This document shows positions 17,061 to 26,591 of a stretch of 64,000 nucleotides of DNA, piece after piece. The position numbers and the translations under genes are program-made. The DNA comes from Streptomyces clavifer. Its GTDB lineage: Bacteria > Actinomycetota > Actinomycetes > Streptomycetales > Streptomycetaceae. The stretch covers positions 81,364-145,363 of the forward strand of contig BMWJ01000015.1 in the NCBI GenBank assembly GCA_014651175.1, in the 5' to 3' direction. The stretch's first letter is position 1. Each line of letters opens with the position of its first letter. The notes under the pieces were generated by a model, which was not told where the DNA came from, searched no databases, and worked only from the letters and a program-made list of their open reading frames with translations.

Positions 17061-17924
17061 ATGAGCACTCTGCAAGCCATCACGCTCGACCAGGTGGTCG
17101 ACACCGACCGCTACCCCCTGTCGGACCCCGGAAGCACCGAAGCGCAGGCCGTGGTGGCTCGGGCGCGGCACGAACTCGCCACGGTCGGCTGCACCGTACT
17201 GCCGGACTTCGTCCGCCCGTCGCTCCACGAGGTGCTGCGACAGGAATGCGCCACCCTCGCCCCGCAGGCGTACTTCGACGTCGAGACGGTCAACGTCTAC
17301 AACATCGCCGTGGACGCGGACCTCCCCGAGGACCACCCCGGCCGCCGCCCCCTCCGGCGCGGCAACGCGTTCGTCGCGCGCGACCGCATTCCCGAGGGCG
17401 CCCTCATCGCCCGGCTCCACGGGCACCCGGTGTTCCAGCGCTTCGTGGCCGACTGCTTCGGGCTGCCGCGCCTGCACGAGCTCGCCGACCCGCTCTCCGG
17501 GCTCGTGCTCAACGTCGTACGCCCGGGGATGGAGCACCCCTGGCACTTCGACACCAACGAGTACACGGTGAGCATGCTCACCCAGCAGGCGGAGGCCGGC
17601 GGCGAGTTCGAGTACTGCCCGAACATCAGGTGCGCCGAGGACGAGCGCTTCGACGCCGTCCGCGACGTGCTGGACGGCAGCGCCGGGGGCGAACGGCTGC
17701 CCCTCCGGCCGGGCGACCTCCAATTGTTCAAGGGCCGCTACTCCCTGCACCGCGTCAGCCCCGTCGAGGGCGCCGTGGCACGCCACAGCGCGATCTTCGC
17801 CTACAGCGAGCGCCCCGGTGTGATCGGGAGCGTGGCACGGACACGGCAGCTCTTCGGCCGCGTCCTGCCCGAACACCTGGCCGCGGAGGGCCGGGCCGTA
17901 CGGAGCGACCGGCTGCTCGACTGA
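17061..17924 (+). CDS. 2-oxoglutarate/Fe(II)-dependent oxygenase, HalD/BesD-like
   Basis: Cytosolic oxygenase of 287 residues. The iron facial triad is readable: His162 and Asp164 in HPWHFDTNEYTVSMLTQ, and His230 in RYSLHRVSP, with a probable 2-oxoglutarate-binding arginine at 241 in ARHSAIFAYSER. The sequence GGEFEYCPNIRCAEDERF and the overall pattern resemble the family that includes the free-amino-acid halogenases BesD and HalD. Those have Gly at the Asp164 position, so this enzyme should hydroxylate rather than chlorinate. The ATG at 17061 follows GGAGAGGG. It begins a three-gene run with a methyltransferase and a carnitine-type acyltransferase, so the substrate is probably an amino acid or betaine; that is inference. 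Confidence 0.87.
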   Translation: MSTLQAITLDQVVDTDRYPLSDPGSTEAQAVVARARHELATVGCTVLPDFVRPSLHEVLRQECATLAPQAYFDVETVNVYNIAVDADLPEDHPGRRPLRRGNAFVARDRIPEGALIARLHGHPVFQRFVADCFGLPRLHELADPLSGLVLNVVRPGMEHPWHFDTNEYTVSMLTQQAEAGGEFEYCPNIRCAEDERFDAVRDVLDGSAGGERLPLRPGDLQLFKGRYSLHRVSPVEGAVARHSAIFAYSERPGVIGSVARTRQLFGRVLPEHLAAEGRAVRSDRLLD

Positions 17925-17983
17925 CGGGCGGGCCCGCGCAGACAGCTCCCGCCCCGCACGCCACCGACCGAGGAGTAGGTTCC

Positions 17984-18783
17984 TTGCGCTTCGACGCGAC
18001 CGGAAAAGTCTCGCTCGACCACATCTACACCGCGCCCGACCCGCGCACGTACTTCCAGGTGCTCCGCCCCCTCGGCTACTGCGTCCCGCAACAGGCCAAG
18101 CCCTACTTCGAGAAGCTCGTCAAGGAGTACCGGGAGTCCGAACAGGTCGAGGTCCCCAAGATCCTTGACATCGGCTGCTCGTACGGGATCAACGCCGCCC
18201 TGCTGAAGTACGACGCGACGATGGACGAGCTGTACGCGCGCTACGGCGACGCCGCCCCCCTCACCCGGTCGGAGCTCCTGGCCCGTGACCGGCGCCTCTC
18301 CCGCTCCCGCCGCCCCGCGCAGCGCCTGCGCTTCACCGGCCTCGACGCCTCCACCAGCGCCCTGGACTACGCGCGCGAGGCCGGATTCCTCGACGACACG
18401 GTCCACGCCGACCTGGAGACGGACGACCCCACACCGGATCGCGCGCCCGGCTCGCCGGGACGGACCTCGTGATCTCGACGGGCTGCATCGGCTACGTCAC
18501 CGAGCGGACCCTCACCCGCGTCGTGCACGCCCAGGGCGAACGCCGCCCCTGGATGGCGCACTTCGTGCTGAGGATGTTCCCGTTCGGTCCGGTCGAGGAC
18601 GCGCTGACCGGACTCGGATACCGCACGGTCCTGGTCGACGACGTCTTCAAGCAGCGCAGGTTCGCCGACCCTCAGGAACAGGCCCTCGTTCTCGAAAGGA
18701 TGGCTGCCGCCGGAGTGGATGCGCGGGGCAGGGAGGAGGAAGGCTGGATGTACGCCCAGTTGTACGTCTCCCGCCCGCACTGA
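17984..18783 (+). pseudogene. Class I SAM-dependent methyltransferase, apparent single-base frameshift
   Basis: The TTG at 17984 follows AGGAG by eight bases. The first frame encodes KVSLDHIYTAPDPRTYF, the SAM-binding motif I in KILDIGCSYGINAALLKYD, and motif II in RFTGLDASTSALDYAREAG. It ends at a TGA at 18470-18472. Just before this, the alternative frame continues the fold with RARLAGTDLVISTGCIGYV and runs to the stop at 18781-18783. The span is 800 bases, one short of 267 codons, as expected from loss of one base near 18425-18455 (a CCCC run lies there). This may be a true mutation, a sequencing error or, less likely, a programmed shift. The gene is 59 bases after the oxygenase and would methylate the product or substrate of its neighbours. 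Confidence 0.75.
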
Positions 18784-18871
18784 GACCCCGCCCGCGAACG
18801 CACCCGGCCCGCACCGGGCCCCCTCCACGCCGTCACCCCGCCCGCACCCAGCAACCGAAAGCAGACCCGAA

Positions 18872-20683
18872 TTGAACGTCAGCCAGGAAGCAGCGGTCAG
18901 CGCCACCTTCGCCCGGGAGGCCGGCCTGCCACGCGTGCCGCTGCCCACGCTCGAAGCGAGCTGCGAGCGGTTCCTCGCCTGGTGCGCACCGCTGCTCACC
19001 GCCGAGGAACGGGCCGAGACCGAGGCCGAGGTCGCGGCCTTCCTCCGGCCCGGCGGCCCCGGCCGCGTCCTGCACGCGGCGCTGGAGGAGTACGACGCCA
19101 CCGAGGGCGTGCACAGCTGGCTCGACACCTTCTGGCCGTACCGCTACCTCGGCCGCCGCGACCGGATCGCACTCAACGCCAACTTCTTCTTCCTCTTCCA
19201 GGACACCGGCCAGGACCAGCTCGACCGGGCGGCCGGACTGGTCGCCGGGGCGCTCAACTACAAGCGACAGCTCGACGAGGGGCTCATCGCTCCGGTGGAG
19301 CAGCGCGGAGTGCCCCAGTCGATGGTGCAGAACGCCTACCTGTTCTCCACCACGCGTATCCCCGGCGTCCCGCTGGACACCGTCCGCGCCCCGTACAGCG
19401 ACCGTGCGCCCGGCCCGTCCACGGCCCGGCACATCGTGGTGTTCTTCCGGGGCGGCATGTTCCGGCTGGACGTGCTCGGGGAGGACGGCACCCCGCACAG
19501 CCTCGACGAGATCGAGGCCGGGCTGCAGGCCGTGACCAAGGCCGACGTGCACACGGCCGCGGCCGACCGGGTCGGCCACCTCACCACCATGGCCCGCGCG
19601 GAGTGGGCCGCGGCCAGGGACGCCCTCATCGCCCGCGGCCCCCGCAACGCGGGGACGCTGGACGACATCGAGACCGCGCTCTTCTGCGTCTGCCTGGAGG
19701 ACCTCGTACCCGAGGACACCAAGGCCACCTGCGACGAGCTGCTGTACGGGGACCGGGGCAACCGCTGGTTCGACAAGGCGGTCTCCTTCGTCGTCTACGC
19801 CGACGGCCGGGCCGGCATCAACGTCGAGCACTGCGAGCTGGACGGGACCACCATCCTCAGCTTCACCGACGCACTGCTCGGCACGGCGCCCGAGGAGCAC
19901 GCCCGTCAGTCCGGCGCCCGCTCGCAGGGCCGGCCGGTCCCGCGGCCCCTGACGTTCGAGCTGGACGACACCCTGCGGGCCCGGGTACGGTCCGCCGCCG
20001 AGGCCTTCGCCGCGTACGGTGCGGCCACCGCCACCAGCACGGTCTCCTTCGGGGACTTCGGCAGCACCGCGGCCAAGGCCCTCGGGGTGTCCCCGGACGC
20101 GTTCGTCCAGGCCGCCTACCAGCTGGCCCACCAGCGGGCCAAGGGCCACCTCGGAGCCACGTACGAGTCGATCGCGACCCGCCAGTACCGGTACGGCCGC
20201 ACCGAGGCGATGCGCGTCGTCACCCCTGAGATGCCGGCCTTCGTGGCGGCGATGGACGACCCCGCCGCCGACCGCGACACCCGCCGCGCCGCCTTCCGTG
20301 CCGCGGCGACCGCCCATGTGACCCGCGCGAAGGAGTGCCAGGCCGGGGACGCGCCCGAACAGCACCTCTGGGAGCTGGAGCTCATCCAGCGCCGCCGGGG
20401 CGGCGAGCTCGGGATCACCGAACAGCCCGCCCTGTACCGCTCTCCGGGCTGGCTCACCATGCGGGACGACTACCTGAGCACGAGCTCGGCACCCTCGGAG
20501 AACATCCAGTACTTCGGCTTCGGGTCCACGAGCAGCAAGTGCATCGGCATCGCCTACGTCCTGCTGCCCGACCGCTTCAACCTCTACCTGAGCACCCCGC
20601 TGCCGGTGGCCGGCCAGATGCACGCCTTCGCGGACCGCCTCCGCGAGGCCGTCGCGGAACTGCGCGAACTACTGGCGGGCTGA
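18872..20683 (+). CDS. Choline/carnitine O-acyltransferase family protein, carnitine type
   Basis: Full-length acyltransferase of about 603 residues, near the length of animal carnitine acetyltransferase. N-terminal LPRVPLPTLEASCERFLAW and LGRRDRIALNANFFF fit the family. The catalytic histidine is His320 in GINVEHCELDG. The segment GRTEAMRV matches the carnitine-site TET motif of carnitine acyltransferases and not the VDN of choline acetyltransferase. DDYLSTSSAP matches the STS motif, and FGFGSTSSKCIGIAYVLLP the following C-terminal strand. The enzyme should move an acyl group from CoA to the hydroxyl of a carnitine-like betaine. The TTG start at 18872 has only a weak ribosome binding site. 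Such enzymes are rare in bacteria. Confidence 0.88.
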   Translation: MNVSQEAAVSATFAREAGLPRVPLPTLEASCERFLAWCAPLLTAEERAETEAEVAAFLRPGGPGRVLHAALEEYDATEGVHSWLDTFWPYRYLGRRDRIALNANFFFLFQDTGQDQLDRAAGLVAGALNYKRQLDEGLIAPVEQRGVPQSMVQNAYLFSTTRIPGVPLDTVRAPYSDRAPGPSTARHIVVFFRGGMFRLDVLGEDGTPHSLDEIEAGLQAVTKADVHTAAADRVGHLTTMARAEWAAARDALIARGPRNAGTLDDIETALFCVCLEDLVPEDTKATCDELLYGDRGNRWFDKAVSFVVYADGRAGINVEHCELDGTTILSFTDALLGTAPEEHARQSGARSQGRPVPRPLTFELDDTLRARVRSAAEAFAAYGAATATSTVSFGDFGSTAAKALGVSPDAFVQAAYQLAHQRAKGHLGATYESIATRQYRYGRTEAMRVVTPEMPAFVAAMDDPAADRDTRRAAFRAAATAHVTRAKECQAGDAPEQHLWELELIQRRRGGELGITEQPALYRSPGWLTMRDDYLSTSSAPSENIQYFGFGSTSSKCIGIAYVLLPDRFNLYLSTPLPVAGQMHAFADRLREAVAELRELLAG

Positions 20684-20711
20684 CACGACGGGCGGGCCCC
20701 GCGCGATCCGA

Positions 20712-20758
20712 CAGGTGAGGGCCGCCACCCCGTTCCACGGGGTGGCGGCCCTCACCTG
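20712..20758. terminator. Strong bidirectional terminator
   Basis: Inverted repeat with 22-base arms rich in G+C and a 3-base loop, between the convergent acyltransferase gene and glnA. It marks the right end of the cassette. Confidence 0.85.
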
Positions 20759-20794
20759 GTGCCCGACGAACCGGGACCCTCGGGTCCCGGCTCC

Positions 20795-22204
<1,410 letters not shown>

Positions 22205-22302
22205 CCAACTCCTCCTACTCCCGACCCGGGAAAGGGCGGGGTTGCAACTCGTTGTGCGGCCAGTGCGGTGGCACACGCTGGACCCGACCATAGGCAGGCG
22301 GG

Positions 22303-22340
22303 ATTTCTTCAGCATGACCCATTTGTTTCGCCCAAGTTAA
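22303..22340 (-). promoter_or_regulatory. Two GlnR boxes upstream of glnA
   Basis: On the minus strand TTAAC-N6-GAAAC is followed after six bases by GTCAT-N6-GAAAT. Both fit the a-site/b-site GlnR box and keep the 11-base period between half-sites. This is the expected nitrogen-control element of Streptomyces glnA. Confidence 0.85.
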
Positions 22341-22425
22341 CCGGGCCGGGGGGCAGCGGCACCTCAGCGACGTGTTCAGTGCCCCGCCCGGCCGGTCGCA
22401 AACACGGGCGCAGTACCGTGGACGG

Positions 22426-22893
22426 GTGGACAACAGGCAAGCAATCGGATCGTGGCTCTCGGGGCCGCGCGCGGCGGCCGAGGAGATGGGCGCCGACTTC
22501 GGTTACCGGGGCGAGCGCCTCGGTCTGCCCCAAGAAGGCCCGGGGTCCGTGGCCCCGCTCGGCCGGCGCTTCGGGGCCCTCTTCATCGACTGGCTCGTGT
22601 GCATGGTGATCGCATACGGGCTGCTCGCTCGCGGTGACCAGCAGGTGGCGGGGAACTGGGCGCTCGGCGTCTTCCTCGTCATGAGCCTGCTGACCGTCGG
22701 GACCATCGGTTCCACGCCCGGCAAGCGAATCCTGGGCCTGCGCGTCATCGCCGAGGACGGCGGACGGCTCGGTGCGGTGCGCGTGATCGTCCGGACCGTC
22801 CTCCTCCTCCTGGTGATCCCCGCCCTGGTCTGGGACCGCGACAGCCGCGGCCTCCACGACCGGCTGGGCCGTGCCGTGCAGGTGCGTATCTGA
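22426..22893 (+). CDS. RDD family membrane protein
   Basis: Membrane protein of 155 residues. The RDD hallmark appears in PLGRRFGALFIDWLVCMV (Arg, Asp and Asp-like spacing at helix one) with a second helix at about 77-95, STPGKRILGLRVIAEDG as the cytosolic loop, and a third helix VRTVLLLLVIPALVWDRD ending LHDRLGRAVQV. Function of the family is poorly known; some members act in transport. The GTG at 22426 lies six bases after a TACCGT -10-like element, so the mRNA may be leaderless. It is divergent from glnA, as in other Streptomyces. Confidence 0.92.
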   Translation: MDNRQAIGSWLSGPRAAAEEMGADFGYRGERLGLPQEGPGSVAPLGRRFGALFIDWLVCMVIAYGLLARGDQQVAGNWALGVFLVMSLLTVGTIGSTPGKRILGLRVIAEDGGRLGAVRVIVRTVLLLLVIPALVWDRDSRGLHDRLGRAVQVRI

Positions 22894-23130
22894 GGATGGG
22901 CGGCGGGGCCCCGGGCCGGGCGCTCCGACCGATGAGCGGCACGTCATGCCTCCGGTACCGCGCGCCGCAGCCGAGGTGAGCGGGACCGTGTCCACGTGCC
23001 GGCCCGCGGCAGCCGAGCGGAAACCGCCGGGTACCGGGCATCACCGCGTGACGGCCCGGATGCCGGGCCCGCGGCCATGTGCGGGGCGGCCCGGGCGGGG
23101 CGCGCACCCGCCGGAGACGGAACGCAGAGC

Positions 23131-23174
23131 GAAGAGGGCGGCCCCGGACGTGTTCGTCCGGGGCCGCCCTCTTC
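23131..23174. terminator. Bidirectional terminator hairpin
   Basis: Inverted repeat with 20-base arms (start GAAGAGGGCGGCCCCGGACG) and a 4-base loop, just before the stop codon end of the convergent DUF4191 gene and after the RDD gene. Confidence 0.8.
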
Positions 23175-23186
23175 GTGCGTACTGGG

Positions 23187-23894
23187 TCAGCGCATCTTTC
23201 CGCCGCGTGGCATCCGCATGCCCTTCGGCATCGGGCCCTTCGGCAGCGGCATGTTGCTCATCAGGTCGCCCATCGCCCGCAGCCGGTCGTTGGTCGCCGT
23301 GACCTGCGGGCCGGTCAGTACCCGCGGAAGCTTCAGCATCTTGGTGCGCACCTTCTTGAGCGGCACCTGGCCCTCGCCGTCACCGACGATGATGTCGTGC
23401 ACCGGCACGTCCACCACGATGCGGGCCATCTTCTTCTTCTCGGCCGCCAGCAGGCTCTTCACCCGGTTCGGGTTGCCCTCGGCGACCAGCACGATGCCCG
23501 CCTTGCCGACGGCACGGTGGACGACGTCCTGGCTGCGGTTCATCGCGACCGCGGGCGTCGTGGTCCAGCCACGGCCGACGCGGTCGAGCACGGCCGCAGC
23601 GGCGCCGGGCTGTCCCTCCATCTGCCCGAAGGCCGCGCGCTCGGCACGCCGGCCGAAGATGATCGCCATTGCGAGGAGGGCCAGCACGAAGCCCAGGATG
23701 CCCGCGTAGATCGGGTGGTCGATCAAGAAGCCGATCGCGAGGAGGACGCCGAAGGTGACGATTCCCACACCCGCGACGACAAGACCGACCTTGGGGTCGG
23801 ACCGCCTGGTCATCTTGTAGGTCAGGGCGATCTGCTTGAGCCGCCCCGCGTTCTCGGCGCTGTCCGCGCCGTCAGTGTTTGCCTTCCTCGCCAT
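23187..23894 (-). CDS. DUF4191 family membrane protein
   Basis: Protein of 235 residues starting MARKANTDGADS. Two adjacent membrane helices at about residues 38-80 (VGLVVAGVGIVTFGVLLAIG and IYAGILGFVLALLAMAIIFG) are followed by a cytosolic domain with GRRAERAAFGQMEGQPGAA and KAGIVLVAEGNPNRVKSLL. The C-terminus is Met, Pro, Lys and Gly rich. DUF4191 is conserved in actinobacteria, typically beside lipA, and its role is not established. The ATG at 23894 is preferred because upstream in-frame sequence is not conserved in character. It lies 30 bases downstream of the 66-residue gene on the same strand. Confidence 0.9.
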   Translation of the reverse strand: MARKANTDGADSAENAGRLKQIALTYKMTRRSDPKVGLVVAGVGIVTFGVLLAIGFLIDHPIYAGILGFVLALLAMAIIFGRRAERAAFGQMEGQPGAAAAVLDRVGRGWTTTPAVAMNRSQDVVHRAVGKAGIVLVAEGNPNRVKSLLAAEKKKMARIVVDVPVHDIIVGDGEGQVPLKKVRTKMLKLPRVLTGPQVTATNDRLRAMGDLMSNMPLPKGPMPKGMRMPRGGKMR

Positions 23895-23924
23895 GTACCG
23901 AAGTTTACGTGGCCCCGGAGTCAC

Positions 23925-24125
23925 CTAGGAACGGTGGTCGGCCACAGCCTTCAGGACATGCTCCGCCTCGACCCGGCCCTCGGCCCTGCGGCGGTCCTCG
24001 AGGACCGCCGTCCAGGCGTTCCGGCGGGCGGTGCGCTGGCCGCTGCTCAGCAGCAGCGACTCGACGGCGCGGAGTGCGGTCGTGACGGACGGGATCGTGT
24101 TGGCTCGTACCGGCGCGGCATGCAT
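23925..24125 (-). CDS. Small conserved protein of unknown function between lipA and DUF4191 gene
   Basis: Protein of 66 residues (MHAAPVRANTIPSVTTALRA at the start). It is mainly helical with many Arg, Ala and Glu residues, such as RTARRNAWTAVLEDRRRAEG, and no membrane segment. The ATG at 24125 follows a GAGGGGGA stretch. The position between lipA and the DUF4191 gene is, as far as I recall, kept in Streptomyces, which supports a real gene. Function unknown. Confidence 0.7.
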   Translation of the reverse strand: MHAAPVRANTIPSVTTALRAVESLLLSSGQRTARRNAWTAVLEDRRRAEGRVEAEHVLKAVADHRS

Positions 24126-24308
24126 GGTGGGCGTTCCCCCTCGGAACGGATGCGCGCACCCGGCGCGCACTGAGTAGCGGGAAGCAGGGACGACAACGGC
24201 CGCGTGTGCTGCCGCTGCGTGTGTACCTAGGGTCACTGCTCGGTGTTACCAGTGCATGACCGGTCGGTCAAACACCAATGAAACCTTGATTTCGGCGCCG
24301 CGCACGCC

Positions 24309-24358
24309 GACGCGGCCCATACGGGCCCCCGACCAGCGGGGAACGCATGGGCCGCGTC
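24309..24358. terminator. Possible terminator downstream of lipA
   Basis: Arms GACGCGGCCCAT and its exact complement, 26 bases apart, located 41 bases past the lipA stop. The long loop can fold further (CCCCGACCAGCGGGG). Moderate support. Confidence 0.5.
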
Positions 24359-24398
24359 GATGCGGCGGTTACTGTTCAGTAGCTTCTTGTGCCCGGAT

Positions 24399-25379
24399 TC
24401 ACACGGTCCCGGTGGCCGTCGTCGCTCCCGCGACAGGCGCGTTCCGCCGGTCCATCGCCTGCTGGAAGAGGCGGCCGGCGCGGTACGAGGAACGCACCAG
24501 CGGCCCCGACATCACGCCGGAGTAGCCGATCGCGTCGGCCTCGTCCTTCAGCTCCACGAACTCGTGCGGCTTCACCCAGCGCTCGACCGGGTGGTGCCGC
24601 GGGGTGGGCCGCAGGTACTGCGTGATCGTGATGAGCTCGCAACCCGCGTCGTACAGGTCCTGGAGTGCCTCGCTGACTTCCTCGCGGGTCTCGCCCATGC
24701 CGAGGATCAGGTTGGACTTGGTCACCAGGCCGGCCTCGCGGGCCCGCGTGATGACCTCCAGCGAACGCTCGTAACGGAATCCGGGCCGGATCCGCTTGAA
24801 GATCCGCGGGACCGTCTCGACGTTGTGCGCGAGCACCTCGGGGCGCGAGGAGAAGACCTCGGCGAGCTGCTCGGGCACCGCGTTGAAGTCGGGGATCAGC
24901 AGTTCCACCTTGGTGGCGCCGGTCGCCCGCTCCGCGGTCTGCGCGTGGATCTGGCGCACGGTCTCCGCGTACAGCCAGGCGCCGCCGTCCTCCAGGTCGT
25001 CGCGTGCGACGCCGGTGATCGTGGCGTAGTTCAGGTCCATCGTGACCACGGACTCGCCCACGCGGCGGGGCTCGTCACGGTCGAGGGCCGCAGGTTTGCC
25101 CGTGTCGATCTGGCAGAAGTCGCAGCGCCGGGTGCACTGGTCGCCGCCGATGAGGAAGGTCGCCTCGCGGTCTTCCCAGCATTCGTAGATGTTCGGACAG
25201 CCGGCCTCCTGGCACACGGTGTGCAGACCCTCGCTCTTCACGAGCTTCTGCATCTTCGTGTACTCGGGGCCCATCTTCGCCCGGGTCTTGATCCACTCGG
25301 GCTTGCGCTCGATGGGGGTCTGGCTGTTCCGGACCTCGAGGCGCAGCATCTTGCGCCCGTCGGGTGCGACAGCGGACAC
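24399..25379 (-). CDS. lipA: Lipoyl synthase
   Basis: Radical SAM enzyme of 326 residues that inserts two sulfur atoms into the octanoyl group carried on lipoyl domains. The auxiliary 4Fe-4S cluster ligands are in [19 protein letters not shown], the radical SAM cluster in [13 protein letters not shown], and the conserved C-terminal serine in LVRSSYRAG. The GTG at 25379 ([15 protein letters not shown]) follows GGGGAG, and is favoured over the ATG further upstream at 25427. It lies 123 bases downstream of lipB on the same strand. Its protein substrates include the E2 encoded by sucB in this window. Confidence 0.97.
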   Translation of the reverse strand: MSAVAPDGRKMLRLEVRNSQTPIERKPEWIKTRAKMGPEYTKMQKLVKSEGLHTVCQEAGCPNIYECWEDREATFLIGGDQCTRRCDFCQIDTGKPAALDRDEPRRVGESVVTMDLNYATITGVARDDLEDGGAWLYAETVRQIHAQTAERATGATKVELLIPDFNAVPEQLAEVFSSRPEVLAHNVETVPRIFKRIRPGFRYERSLEVITRAREAGLVTKSNLILGMGETREEVSEALQDLYDAGCELITITQYLRPTPRHHPVERWVKPHEFVELKDEADAIGYSGVMSGPLVRSSYRAGRLFQQAMDRRNAPVAGATTATGTV

Positions 25380-25502
25380 TCCGGCACTCCCCTTTGCTTT
25401 CGCTGCATTGGATTCTTCGGCGAACACCAGGGTACGCCCGTGGTTAGAACGGTCTTACCTCTGCCCAACCTGTGGCCGACAGGGCCTATTCCCGTGCGGG
25501 TC

Positions 25503-26312
25503 TCAGGCGGGGGCGGCGGCCGCGGGGGCCTCCACGACACGGGGCGCGAGCTCCGCGTGCTCCAGGACGTCCCTGAGGTGCTTCTCGGCGACCGGGAGGA
25601 CCTCGGCGATCGTGAGGTCGCGGCCCAGCTCGTACGCGAGCGAGGTGACGCCCGCGTCGCGGATGCCGCACGGCACGATCCTGTCGAACCAGGTGTTGTC
25701 CGGGTTCACGTTGAGCGCGAAGCCGTGCATGGTCACGCCCTTGGCGACCCGGATGCCGATCGCGGCCAGCTTGCGGTCCTCGCGGCGCTGGCCGGCGTTG
25801 GACGGGGCGTACTCGGGGCCGTTCAGCCGGGCGTCGAACTCCTCGTCGTGCAGACGGGGGTCGAAGTCCAGCGACAGCCCGCCGAGCGAGGGGCGCTCCT
25901 CCACCGGGTCGCCGAGGACCCAGACACCGCTGCGGCCCTCGACCCGGGAGGTCTCCACGCCGAACTCGGCGGCCGTGCGGATCAGCGCGTCCTCCAGGCG
26001 GCGCACATGGGCGACGACGTCGACCGGACGCGGCAGCTTCTGGATGGGGTAGCCGACGAGCTGGCCCGGCCCGTGCCAGGTGATCTTCCCGCCGCGGTCG
26101 ACGTCGACGACCGGAGTGCCGTCCAGCGGGCGCTCGCTGTCGGTCGTGCGGCGCCCCGCCGTGTAGACGGGCGGGTGCTCGAGGAGCAGGCAGGTGTCGG
26201 GGACAGTGTCCTCGAACCGGGCGGCGTGCACCTCGCGCTGCTTCTGCCAGGCCTCCCGGTACTCGACCGCGTCCTCGCCGAACCCCAGACGGACGAACCG
26301 CAGCTCACTCAC
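25503..26312 (-). CDS. lipB: Octanoyl-[acyl-carrier-protein]:protein N-octanoyltransferase
   Basis: Transferase of 269 residues that moves octanoate from acyl carrier protein to the lipoyl-domain lysine. The family segment [17 protein letters not shown] is intact. The catalytic lysine is in [20 protein letters not shown] and the catalytic cysteine in [15 protein letters not shown]. The C-terminal 20 residues are Ala and Pro rich, an extension typical of Streptomyces. The start [11 protein letters not shown] sits at the beginning of the first conserved strand. It forms the lipoate-assembly pair with lipA. Confidence 0.97.
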   Translation of the reverse strand: MSELRFVRLGFGEDAVEYREAWQKQREVHAARFEDTVPDTCLLLEHPPVYTAGRRTTDSERPLDGTPVVDVDRGGKITWHGPGQLVGYPIQKLPRPVDVVAHVRRLEDALIRTAAEFGVETSRVEGRSGVWVLGDPVEERPSLGGLSLDFDPRLHDEEFDARLNGPEYAPSNAGQRREDRKLAAIGIRVAKGVTMHGFALNVNPDNTWFDRIVPCGIRDAGVTSLAYELGRDLTIAEVLPVAEKHLRDVLEHAELAPRVVEAPAAAAPA

Positions 26313-26591
26313 TTCGGGTGCCTCCCTACTCGCGGCGGCGGGAGGCCGGGGGGTGTCCCCGGAGCCACGTCACCATGCACTGATGTGCGCCCCCGGCCAC
26401 TCTACGACCGCACCGTGAGCGGGTGTCCGGCAGGTCGAGGCCGGTCGCCCCCTGTCAGCGATGTCCGCAATTCTCACACGATCGGATGAATGTGAAGCGA
26501 AGGTCCTCGATGCGGCGGCAGGGGCCGCTAAATTCGCGCCGTTCCATAAGGGTTGCCCGCCGGGCGCCGAAGGCAGGAGACCGTAGAGCTG

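Noticed and set aside
18469-18783. Separate 104-residue gene starting at GTG 18469
   Set aside because: It has no clear ribosome binding site and begins in the middle of a methyltransferase strand; it is better read as the C-terminal part of the frameshifted gene.
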